NCBI GenBank assembly: GCA_028565635.1
Contig: JAOXYB010056567.1
Location: forward strand, 1-11,087
DNA length: 11,087 bases
Reading direction: 5' to 3'
Source: Phoronis ovalis
Taxonomy: Eukaryota; Phoronida; Phoronidae
Position 1 is the stretch's first letter. The number at the start of each line of letters is the position of its first letter. A program made the position numbers and the translations under genes. The notes beneath the pieces are model-generated. The model did no database searches and was not told the DNA's origin. It was given only the letters and a program-made list of their open reading frames with translations. Positions 1 through 7,148 of this stretch are shown piece by piece.

Positions 1-984
1 TTGTGTGGGAGCGAGACAATTTTTCATCAGATTTCTAATTAAACTCAGTAATTACTGCAATGGATAGTAAAACAAACTCTATTACAATACAAGACACCTG
101 CATGCACTTCATTGTGTTGTTACTATTTATGAATTAGTGCGATTGTGCAGTGATATTGTAATCGATTCTACACAATACGGTCCATAATTTCTGATATGTA
201 AACCCGATATATAATAAGACCAAGTTCATTGCAAGTTCAGCAATTCTCGATGTGGAAAATGCTTATAATATTCGAAATGACACCTGTTAAAGTTAATTAT
301 ATTTTCAGAAAATGTGGGCATCATTTCCTATCCGGTTATAGATTATATATAGTTTCCTTATTCAATAAGGAAAAATGAACTGTTTCCTTTCTACTTATTC
401 GATTGAGGGTTTCCTAGTTGAAGTCTTTGAGAACCCAATTTGAGCCAAAAAAGAAAATATTTCCTTATTAATTTTTTATCTGAATAAGGAAAAAGGAAAC
501 ATTTCCTTTGTCCAGACTGAAATTAGAGTTCTCAAAATCCGACAAGATTGCTCACTTTTATTGAAACATTCAATCGAATAAGGAAAGGGGAAATGATTCC
601 TATTCCTTTATTCAGTTCAAAAATGAATAAGGAAATGGTTCTTTTTTCTTTGTTGGCTCAAAATCAGGGTTTTCAGGGCTCGAACTAGGGCCCCCTTCTC
701 TTTCTTGAAATCCTCAATCGACTAAAGAAAAGGAAAACAGCTCCTTTTTCCCAATTGAATAAGGAAAAAGAATTATCTCCTTTTTCCTAATCGAATAATG
801 GAAAAATGAATTAACTTAATTGTCAGTCTTGTGAAGTCTTGTTAACTTAACAACCATGTCATTTGTGGCGACACCTGGCGATTGAAATTGTCGGCATAGC
901 GTCAAAACATGTTGCTATTCAATAGAAATTAAAATTTAATCATATTAGTACATATACCTTTATAAACCCAAAAACAGTACTTAC
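1..984. other. Intron 3' of the GPS exon; no 7TM exon seen
   Basis: This stretch should be the intron after the GPS exon and perhaps part of the next exon, which must start in phase 0 and encode TM1. I tested the better minus-strand acceptors (AG followed by sequence near 54, 190 and 278); each meets a stop within 20 codons in the required phase or lacks a hydrophobic run. The middle is occupied by the foldback repeat listed separately. The 7TM exons most likely lie to the left of the window. Confidence 0.6.
351..812. repeat. AT-rich foldback cluster of TTTCCTTATT / AATAAGGAAA words
   Basis: The ten-base word TTTCCTTATT and its reverse complement recur, some with one-base changes, at about 353, 364, 460, 484, 575, 603, 626, 756 and 784, often with GATTGAATAAGGA or ATCGAATAAGG context. 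At 353-373 the two orientations abut with one base between, giving 10-bp arms. A longer inverted pair links 430-469 (around TTTGAGCCAAAAAAGAAAA) with 626-674 (around TTTTTTCTTTGTTGGCTCAAA), so the region could fold into a large hairpin. I see no coding capacity or target-site duplication. It may be a foldback or MITE-like relic, or a locally amplified satellite. Confidence 0.6.
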
Positions 985-1122
985 AAATAGCACTGCAAAA
1001 CTGCTTAGATGACGGGAACAGCAATATGTTATATTACCCTCTGTATATAAAGTGATCACACCATCTTTGCTCCATTTCTTATGCAGAGTATCCCAATATA
1101 CGCAATCGTATTTACCATTTTG
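985..1122 (-). CDS. Exon: GPS motif (GPCR proteolysis site), HLS
   Basis: This 138-nt exon (46 codons, phase 0 at both ends) has acceptor cattcacag and a consensus donor, TTT|gtaagt. It encodes residues 782-827. The GPS pattern is plain: C788-V-Y-W-D, W798-S-K-D-G, an 11-residue stretch to C815, then RHLSSFAVLF. Cleavage in this family falls between Leu820 and Ser821 of H-L-S, all three present; Ser821 would be the nucleophile. The four-cysteine set is incomplete: Val803 stands where the second Cys belongs (G-C becomes G-V, spacing to the third Cys normal) and Ser817 where the fourth Cys belongs, while an extra Cys816 follows the third. The residues after the cut, SSFAVLF, match the tethered-agonist (Stachel) start. 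Read past the donor, the frame stops after 14 codons without a membrane segment. Confidence 0.9.
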
Positions 1123-1429
1123 CTGTGAATGAAAAACGTAGTGATTACAGAAAGGGAAAAAAGAGTTCTGTCACCAAAAAATCATCGTTTATTTATGGTA
1201 GTAGTTTATAGTAAACTTGTATTTTAAAACAATAAAACGAAGGAATTTCCCACAAATGTTTTTGAATAAACGAAATATCTGAAGACATTTTTTATATAAA
1301 CCGAAAGGTAATTATGGGGCGTTGTATGTTCTATTCTTTTGCCAATTATTTCTTTTTTACAATAAAACCAACTTTATTTTCACATTTTTGCTTGCATTCG
1401 ACTCATAAGAAAACCGTAAGTTTTATTAC
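1123..1429 (-). other. Intron (307 bases) between GAIN and GPS exons
   Basis: AT-rich, bounded by donor gtaata and acceptor attcacag on the minus strand. Nothing else is recognised in it. Confidence 0.8.
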
Positions 1430-1645
1430 CTTCGGAGTTATCAAATGATAGTTAACACACCCATTTATGTTAGATATTTTCTCGTCTTTTATTGTAGCTG
1501 TTAACACTTCCCCATCTGCAGATGGATTTTGCTCCTGGTTTACAAATAATTTGCTGTTCGTGTAGTATCTGAATATAATCCGTATTCTTGTATGTGACTT
1601 AATATTTTCAAATGCTTCTTTTGGTATTGAGATTGATGTTGAATT
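1430..1645 (-). CDS. Exon: GAIN subdomain B
   Basis: This 216-nt exon (72 codons, phase 0 at both ends) has acceptor cttttttttgcag and donor AAG|gtaata. Residues 710-781 run from NSTSISIPKEAF to YHLITPK. The order of motifs is that of GAIN subdomain B: S-I-x-I-P-x-E-A-F, then RIRIIFRYYTNSKLF (the R-I-x-F-x-x-Y-x-N-x-x-L-F core), then a loop with PSADGEVLTATI (the V-x-S-A-x-I strand), then ISNINGCVNYHL where other members have NLxxPVxIxL. This beta sandwich holds the GPS strands and drives self-cleavage. The normal P-V in the last strand is replaced by C-V, adding an odd Cys (772) not expected in this part of the fold. Confidence 0.88.
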
Positions 1646-2222
1646 CTGCAAAAAAAGCACAATAATTTAAATATCTCTATATATGAAATTATGCTTCACG
1701 AGATTTTAGATAGAGCTCCAATTAAGCTAGATATTGTTCGTACGTGGAAATATGTACGGACTTCTGTTTTCGCCCAGCGATTTATTGTAACAAGTTAAAT
1801 CCAATTACTGTGTATGCAATAATCTTGGCTTGGAATTATGAACACTTTTTTACCCGATAATTTCATCTTTAGCTCCACATGCTATTTTGGGTTTTAATTT
1901 ATTATTTATTTATAGCTGTGTTACACAATTTTCTCTACAGATATTTGTTACAGAATAATAAAAATAACAACTTATTTTTAATTATCTCCATGTAAGGTCT
2001 TAGTTATTTATCACTATAATATTAAACTATAATTGATTATTATTACATACCTCCTGTAGCAACGTGTTCGCATTGAAGTATCCCTTTATAGAAATACTAA
2101 TTATAACCATATGGACACGGAGAATAAATAAACTACACAACGTTATAATATATCGTTATTGGTAGAAGTCATCTTCATACAGTAAAGCATCATATTTGTT
2201 TTTGTTTTTTTCGTAATCTTAC
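1646..2222 (-). other. Intron (577 bases) in GAIN domain
   Basis: Bounded by donor gtaaga and acceptor ttttttttgcag on the minus strand. It is AT-rich with runs of TTATT/AATAA. No repeat family or conserved reading frame is seen. Confidence 0.8.
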
Positions 2223-2388
2223 CTTTAGCTGTGAGCGATTTAACATTACTGGTCTGTAAGTCTCTATTTCTAATTCTGTTACGTTCTTCTCCTCTACGTG
2301 AATTTGAATATTGTCAGTTTGAATGTCGAGCACTGAACTGTTTGTAAGATCCACATTTGCACAATAGGTGCTTAAAGCATCATTTATC
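2223..2388 (-). CDS. Exon: GAIN domain, subdomain A to B transition
   Basis: This 166-nt exon (one base plus 55 codons; phase 2 in, phase 0 out) has acceptor ttatttgcag and donor AAG|gtaaga. Residues 655-709 start INDALSTYCANVD and continue to NRSQLK. The run VLDIQTDNIQIHVEEKN matches the first beta strands of GAIN subdomain B, where family members show an N-I-x-L/I-x-V-x pattern after the last helix. Three sequons (NSS, NVT, NRS) lie close together. The open frame continues upstream of the acceptor for about 49 codons without homology to GAIN; I read that part as intron because the acceptor at 2389-2390 gives the phase needed by the preceding exon. Confidence 0.82.
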
Positions 2389-3161
2389 CTGCAAATAAAT
2401 GCATAGGAAAATATAACCCATTTATAGGCACCTAAATATTCAGTTTGACGGAAGTTGTACATTGGCATTAGATAGCCAATTACGGCCATTGTTACACGTG
2501 CATAATATAGTTCCGACATGCGTATTATAATGAACATTTTTTCTCTTTCTTTTTCTTATGCCCCTGGGCAGCTATGGGGACATATCTATTTAAAAGTGGC
2601 TCTAATTTCGCACAAAGTGATAGAAATCACAATTTGAAAATGTCATTTATAAAAAATTGAGGAGATTATATTAAAGCTTGCAAGTCGCCTTGTGTATTTC
2701 TCACTAATTCCACCTAGTGGTCTCCCGGGAGTGGTCTGCTGTTAGAGTTCACCCAAAAGTTAATTGGTTAAGACTGCACGAAAAATCAGTAGTAGGCATG
2801 AAACATAATTATCTTTATATGTGACTGTATATAATTTTCCGTGAAGGGTTAGTCTAATTACTAGAAGATCCGACTAGAAGACGGTCCCGGACTGCGGTGG
2901 ATGGGATAATCAATTGTGTTCTTGTGCCACATACACCAGGTGGCACTAGTTAGATTTGATATGGCCAGTGAAAGCAGAACACCGCTTGCTATATAATTAA
3001 AGTAGCGTACTTACGTGGTGAATACAGATCTTGATCGTTATTGTCACTTGACAGTACGTATTCAAGGCTTATAAGCGGACACTATTGATATTTTTAAAGT
3101 TAGCACACTGAGTTGGTCTGTTACTACTATGCTGGTAAATATTTAATTTAATTTGGCATAC
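2389..3161 (-). other. Intron (773 bases) with a possible dispersed repeat
   Basis: Bounded by donor gtatgc and acceptor ttatttgcag on the minus strand. The part at about 2575-2990 is richer in GC than its surroundings, contains the palindrome CTCCCGGGAG (2722-2731) and a hairpin with 7-bp arms GTGCCAC/GTGGCAC (2924-2946), and shares short blocks with 8915-9340 (for example TGCACGAAAAAT followed by GTAGG and ACATAAT). This suggests an old interspersed element; no RNA polymerase III boxes are clear. Confidence 0.5.
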
Positions 3162-3244
3162 CTGCCTCCAGTATTGTTTATAGACAGAAAATCTCTCTCA
3201 ACGTCTAATATACTGCTCACCAATGACACCATTTTTTTAGCAAC
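3162..3244 (-). CDS. Exon: GAIN subdomain A, short exon
   Basis: This 83-nt exon (27 codons plus two bases; phase 0 in, phase 2 out) has donor GGCAG|gtatgc and a weaker acceptor, tattatttttaaag. It encodes residues 627-653, VAKKMVSLVSSILDVERDF and then LSINNTGG. In GAIN domains a helix of the form V-x-x-x-V-S-x-L-L, followed by a D/N and an aromatic, lies at this place, and the match is good. Exactly 27 codons plus AG join the G at 2388 to give Arg654, so the phase agrees on both sides despite the small size. There is one sequon, NNT. The acceptor is purine-rich just before the AG, which could make it a weak or regulated splice site. No alternative acceptor in this frame looks better. Confidence 0.78.
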
Positions 3245-3361
3245 CTTTAAAAATAATAAATAATATAAGATAACGAAAACATTTGTTGTGTCGGATCATC
3301 TGATAATAAAATGCACAAATACAGATACATTTAAAAAGCACCAGCCGGTCACATAGTTACC

Positions 3362-3839
3362 TGTGAGCCCGGGGGTATTGCCATTCAAAGTCACTATGTA
3401 TATATATATGTGCCACCCATTAGGTCCCCTTTTTTCAGCTCCCGCATTTACCACAGGGTGTGTTTTTCACGCTTTTCAAAGCTTTATTTACCACAGGGTA
3501 TAGTTTTCTTGTTGGATATTTACCACAAGGTATATTTCCCAAAAATATTCGTTTACCACAGGGTGTATTTCTTGGAAAACGCATTTACGACAGGTATAAA
3601 AATTTAAGATTAAATTTTCTCCTATTTATTTATAAAAGGGTATATAATTTACAAGTGAATTTTACACATGGTATCTATTTCGGGAGAGTTATTTACGACA
3701 GGGTATATTTTTCATGTTTTTTTATTTACGACAGGGTATATTTTTTGTGATCTTCATTTACCACAGGATCAGGTTTTTTTACCCTGGGCCGCACACCCCT
3801 ACCAACGTTTCTGTCAAGTACCCCCCCCGGGCCTTTGAG
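3362..3839. mobile_element. Non-coding repeat element with GC-rich inverted ends and 32-bp core units
   Basis: The left end (3365-3380, GAGCCCGGGGGTATTG) and the right end (3815-3839, CAAGTA, eight C, GGGCCTTTGAG) are imperfect inverted repeats around a CCCGGGGG core. Between them lies an array of about ten units; immediately inside the right end is a GC-rich block, CCTGGGCCGCACACCCCTACC. The block and right end recur in the element at 8309-8532, so this is a family and not a chance satellite. It has no protein-coding capacity. It may be a non-autonomous DNA transposon or Helitron-like element; the class cannot be settled from this copy. Confidence 0.6.
3446..3780. repeat. Minisatellite, about ten units of ~32 bp
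   Basis: The motif TTTACCACAGGGTATATTTTTC, with variants, starts at 3447, 3487, 3519, 3552, 3584, 3629, 3661, 3692, 3725 and 3757. Spacings are 40, 32, 33, 32, 45, 32, 31, 33 and 32, so the basic period is 32 bp with two longer units. CCACAGG and CGACAGG subtypes alternate in blocks, as expected when units spread by local duplication. Short open frames across the array only reflect the repeat. Confidence 0.8.
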
Positions 3840-4095
3840 AGACAATAAAACATCAAATGTACATACAAATAAGAAAACTATATATGTAATCAAATAGAGT
3901 ATAAAGAAATGGTACATATCATGTGAGTTATTTTACTTAATCACATGCCCCATCAAATATCACAAAGAACTTTAGTCTACATATATCTTTCCATGTTGGG
4001 GTATGTTGGTATCGTTGGTTGATACGAAGCATTCAGTAAAATATTAATTACATCACGGCTGCCATTCTTGTGACTGTACCATGGCAGTAACTTAC

Positions 4096-4242
4096 GTCGA
4101 AGTTTGTCGTAGCCACTAAAACGACAGATTCTATCAAATTTGTCCGCATTTCAATTTCAGCAGTATCAGTTGCATTTTCTCTTATTGGTGAGTTCACAGC
4201 AGCATTAAGAGTCATTAAAGCAATGTCGGCGTCCGATTGAAC
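4096..4242 (-). CDS. Exon: start of GAIN domain (subdomain A)
   Basis: This 147-nt exon (49 codons, phase 0 at both ends) has acceptor ctttatttcaag and donor GAC|gtaagt, the consensus donor. Residues 578-626 run from VQSDADIALMTLNAAVN to ATTNFD. The pattern is helical and acidic, with alternating Leu/Ile/Val and the TAEIEMRTNLIESVV stretch, as expected of the alpha-helical subdomain A of GAIN directly after HormR. There is one sequon, NAT. By itself the similarity is weak. The assignment rests mainly on position between HormR and the GPS, on frame continuity across both junctions, and on the next exon continuing with a typical subdomain A motif. Confidence 0.78.
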
Positions 4243-4509
4243 CTTGAAATAAAGTATAATGTGTAATATTCTCATATTTTTAGCACGGTGGGGCAAAATG
4301 AAAAATGATTATCTATTAATGAGGAATTAATGGCTTATGTTTAGTGATTATTTTTAACGAAAATTTTGAATTAACTGATTACAGTGTACGTGTAATTAAA
4401 CAGATTACGTGTACTTCCAGTGCCATCATTAAAGTTTACTTAGCGTTAAACAGTATAAAAATTGAATAAATTAAAATAACTTGTAATATTAAGAAAATGC
4501 TAAATATAC

Positions 4510-4700
4510 CTTAGAGCAATTATCGGTTTTGGGTTCTTTCCAAATGGCGGTCCCGTTACTGTCTAAATCGCATTCCCTATATGCGTAAGCAATGTCCGAT
4601 GTCATTCTAGGACAAGGCAGCGTTGCCACAGATCCGAATGGGAGAGGGGTCCATCTGAATACTCCACGATCAGTACTAATGGTTTCTTCGCCACACACAG
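4510..4700 (-). CDS. Exon: HormR (hormone-receptor, HRM) domain
   Basis: This 191-nt exon has phase 1 at its start and phase 0 at its end, with acceptor ttctcgtcatag and donor AAG|gtatat. Of several nearby AG dinucleotides, this acceptor is the one that rejoins the EGF5 exon in frame (the codon G|CT gives Ala514). Residues 515-577 match the HormR consensus: Cys516, Trp530 in FRWTPLPFG, Cys543 in LPCPR, then AYRECD with Cys557, Trp567 (AIWKEP) and Cys575 (DNCSK). All four expected cysteines and both tryptophans are in place. In adhesion and secretin-family receptors HormR lies directly before the GAIN domain; this is the strongest single argument for an adhesion GPCR rather than another EGF/cadherin protein. 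In many family members it does not bind a known hormone, so no ligand is proposed. Confidence 0.88.
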
Positions 4701-5086
4701 CTATGACGAGAAACAAGTATACAAGTAATATTAACAGTTACTTCTCAATCTCAAAAATAACATGCATAGTAACATAATTATTAACCTAACATTTAGTTCT
4801 ATAAACTTTCAAATAAATACCACTTTTACTTGTTCTCGGCGGTCTTATTATTGCTTTAACAGATATTGAAAAAGTGTCCTCGAGAAATATTATATTAAAA
4901 TTACTTGATTCTCCTGAATGCAAATTCAGCATGGTGAGTATTTATATACAAGATGTATATGCCAACACAATGCAAAATTTATTTTAAAACCCATTTCACA
5001 TACTTATGTGATGCATATATTTTCTTTTTTCTTATTTCTAAACTGCACGCGAACGATTACGGACTGAAATATATCTTAAGTTATAC
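4701..5086 (-). other. Intron (386 bases) between EGF5 and HormR exons
   Basis: Bounded by donor gtataa and acceptor cgtcatag on the minus strand. AT-rich; nothing else is recognised. Confidence 0.8.
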
Positions 5087-5215
5087 CGATGTCTTCACAG
5101 TATGTTCCGCTGAATCCTGTTGCGCAGGTACAGTTGAATCTAGCTTCCAATGCCTCACAGGCACCGCCATTTTGACATGTTATGTTTTCACAGTTGTTGA
5201 TTTCACAGTGTAGTC
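5087..5215 (-). CDS. Exon: EGF repeat 5 (and last Cys of EGF4)
   Basis: This 129-nt exon (42 full codons, phase 1 at both ends) has acceptor cctctgtttcag and donor ATCG|gtataa. It begins LHCEI, supplying the sixth cysteine of EGF4, then encodes a complete six-Cys EGF domain at about residues 477-511: NNCENITCQNGGACEA onward, then FNCTCATGFSGTYCE. The CxNGGxC and GFxGxxCE signatures are typical of EGF modules of the Notch/Delta kind. The hydroxylation motif C-x-[DN]-x4-[FY]-x-C is nearly present, but Ala replaces Asp/Asn, so calcium binding is doubtful. Two sequons, NIT and NCT, lie inside the domain. The exon is symmetric in phase, so it could be skipped or duplicated without breaking the frame, although skipping would leave EGF4 without its last Cys. 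Confidence 0.88.
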
Positions 5216-5457
5216 CTGAAACAGAGGCGAGGACAGATTTTTGAATGTGCTGTGAAATTCGAACACGAAACGAAATCATTTGGAAAAAAAAACCTTTTTT
5301 ACTATCATCAATGTATCATCACCATTGAATGCGGTAGCTATTTGTCATTTTAAAAATAGCCTTTATAAAGACATAAATAATATTGGGGAAAAATTAAAAG
5401 TAAAAATGAGTAAAATCCAATCTTGACGTTGATTACATTTGTTTGCTAATTTGTCAC

Positions 5458-6183
5458 CTGAAAAACCCAAATGGCACGTGCATGCATACTCATAAACTCC
5501 ATTGTCGGTTGGTGAGCATTTGCCATTGCCGTTGCATGGAATACTTTCGCATGGATCGTAGATCATAGAACAATTCTTTCCAGTGAACTCTGTTGTACAG
5601 TTGCAAATATAGTCAAGAGAATCTGATGCCATTTGGCATGAAGCGTCATTTTGGCAAGGTGCTAGTGTCATGCAGTAATCTGTAAATTCACAGAAGTGTC
5701 CAAATGTCCCTTGTGTGCATGCACATTCAAAATCCGTCTCGTCTATTATATAGCAAACTTTATTCGAGGAACAATTTGCGTTTTGGCAAGGATTAAATAA
5801 CTCGCAATTTAACCCATGTCGTCCACCCTTACAATTACAATGGTATGTTCCATCTGTTTCAGATACGCACGTACCCTCGTTTTCACATGGGTTACTCATA
5901 CATGGATCAGAGGGTGGCAGAGTCCAGCTTGCAGTTTTTATTCCAGTGTGAACTGCGCTATGTGCCCAAACTCTAAACAAAAACGGTTTAGCTGTGTTTA
6001 AATTAGGTATAGATCTACAAATAAAACGATCTCTTCGCGATTCGTACACCAGCAAATACTGTGCTGTTAAATTTGATTGAAGTCTGTACTCGATCGTAAA
6101 ATTCGTAGCACGGCCGTAAGTTGGTGGTCTAAAACATACACGAGCTCCAGCGTCTGTTGTCGAGACAGAAAGATCTTCTACTA
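5458..6183 (-). CDS. Exon: fibronectin III domain plus EGF repeats 1-4
   Basis: This 726-nt exon (241 full codons, phase 1 at both ends) has acceptor ttttttgcag and donor TCAG|gtgaca. Residues 230-320 form an FN3 domain: VEDLSVS at the A strand, VCFRPP at the B strand, FTIEYRL at the C strand, and PFLFRVWAHSAVHTG across F and G. The usual B-strand Trp is Cys245, and a second Cys sits at 284 (FICRSI); B and E strands are neighbours, so a disulfide is plausible but inferred. Four EGF repeats with six cysteines each follow, at about residues 321-358 (DPCMSNPC), 359-395 (NPCQNANC), 396-435 (DYCMTLAPC) and 436-470 (DPCESIPC). EGF4 is cut by the splice site after its fifth Cys and is completed by the next exon. 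None shows a clear calcium-binding or Asp/Asn-hydroxylation signature. Such EGF runs act as ligand-binding or spacer stalks. Confidence 0.9.
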
Positions 6184-7148
6184 CTGCAAAAAAGGTAAAA
6201 TGTAAAATAAAATCGGATAAAGTACTACAACATAAACATTATTTCTCAATCTAGTAAAGAGTAACCGATAGGGATCAGCTGTACCAAAATGAAACAGTAA
6301 ATTAGCGGCCATTAATTTATTCTCCTTGTTTGTTATGTCTTATCGATTACTCATACTAGTAGACCAGCTAGATTTGATGCAAAATGGAAGAAAACACAGC
6401 TTCTAAGTGTCGTGTTATCAAAAAATGAGGGATTTCTTCGGATGTTGAATTTGTAATTTTCCTGATTTGGATTTTCGAAATTCCCACCAGGGTCTTAAAA
6501 TCAGAAATCTGTTGCAGACAGAGACACAATTATCATGCATTGTGACTGTATAAAACAGTGTCAGGTTAGTTAATTATAATAAAGTATTTGTTGAACTAGT
6601 AAACTGTTAAGCGAAAATCTACTGTATCCTTCTTACTACTTACATGTACATCTAGAATTAACACACATTGCGTATTGGGTGTGTTCCCCCAGAATACTTT
6701 TAGATTAGGATTTTTATGTTAAAAGTGAAAAAAAAATGTTTACAATTGTTTTTTTTAGCTTTTTATTGATTTAGCTCAATAATTTACTACTCCAGCTGTG
6801 CTAACTGATGTTCTAAGAATATCCCGGAAATTATATTTCACATGAGCTACGTCTAAAGTTTTTTCCTCATTTTATATTGATTAAGGTTTTTTTTTAAAAA
6901 TTGTGCTGATTAAAGAGACTTCTTTTGAAAATTAATGTTGTTTTGTTTTCGTTTTTATTGGTCAATGGGCTTAACGATTAACTTTAATGGATTTTGTGAC
7001 ATTCCTTTAATGGTCAATGCACTTATAATTAAGTTTAATGAATTTTCTTTTAATAGAACACTACTGCGTCAAATAAAATCAGATCTCTTAATTACAACCT
7101 AAAAAACAGTACAAACACATACATACATAACATACGTAATCTAATTAC
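6184..7148 (-). other. Intron (965 bases) between cadherin and FN3 exons
   Basis: Bounded by donor gtaatt and acceptor ttttttgcag on the minus strand. Phases of the flanking exons agree directly, so no missing exon is required. It contains an imperfect two-copy tandem repeat (period 52) at 6954-7057, in which TTTATTGGTCAATGGGCTTA reappears as TTTAATGGTCAATGCACTTA. Confidence 0.75.
6954..7057. repeat. Two-copy imperfect tandem repeat, period 52
   Basis: GGTCAATG occurs at 6960 and 7012. Each copy is followed by GC/CACTTA, an ATTAA[CG]TTTAATG block and AATTTT or GATTTT. The copies are diverged; function unknown. Confidence 0.5.

Larger units (their letters stand above)
3245..4095 (-). other. 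Intron (851 bases) carrying a tandem-repeat element
   Basis: Bounded by donor gtaagt and acceptor ttttaaag on the minus strand. More than half of it is the repeat element at 3362-3839. The rest is AT-rich sequence in which I see nothing further. Confidence 0.75.

Noticed and set aside
2389-2537. Extension of the GAIN exon frame upstream to an ATG
   Set aside because: The 49 extra residues do not fit GAIN, and the AG at 2389-2390 gives exactly the phase required by the previous exon.
2700-2960. tRNA-derived SINE
   Set aside because: The GC-rich block has palindromes but no convincing A box and B box pair at the right spacing.
3410-3750. Overlapping plus-strand open frames of 65 and 96 codons
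   Set aside because: They run along the 32-bp minisatellite; the Tyr-Leu-Pro-Gln-Gly periodicity is the translated repeat. No start context or other gene sign.
3726-3917. Minus-strand frame of 63 codons
   Set aside because: It covers the right end of the repeat element and AT-rich flank; only a chance hydrophobic stretch, no splice phase linking it to the receptor.
4953-5213. Plus-strand frame of 86 codons with several cysteines
   Set aside because: Antisense of the EGF5 exon; its cysteines mirror codons of the real EGF domain.
5816-6001. Plus-strand frame of 61 codons
   Set aside because: Antisense shadow of the FN3-EGF exon.
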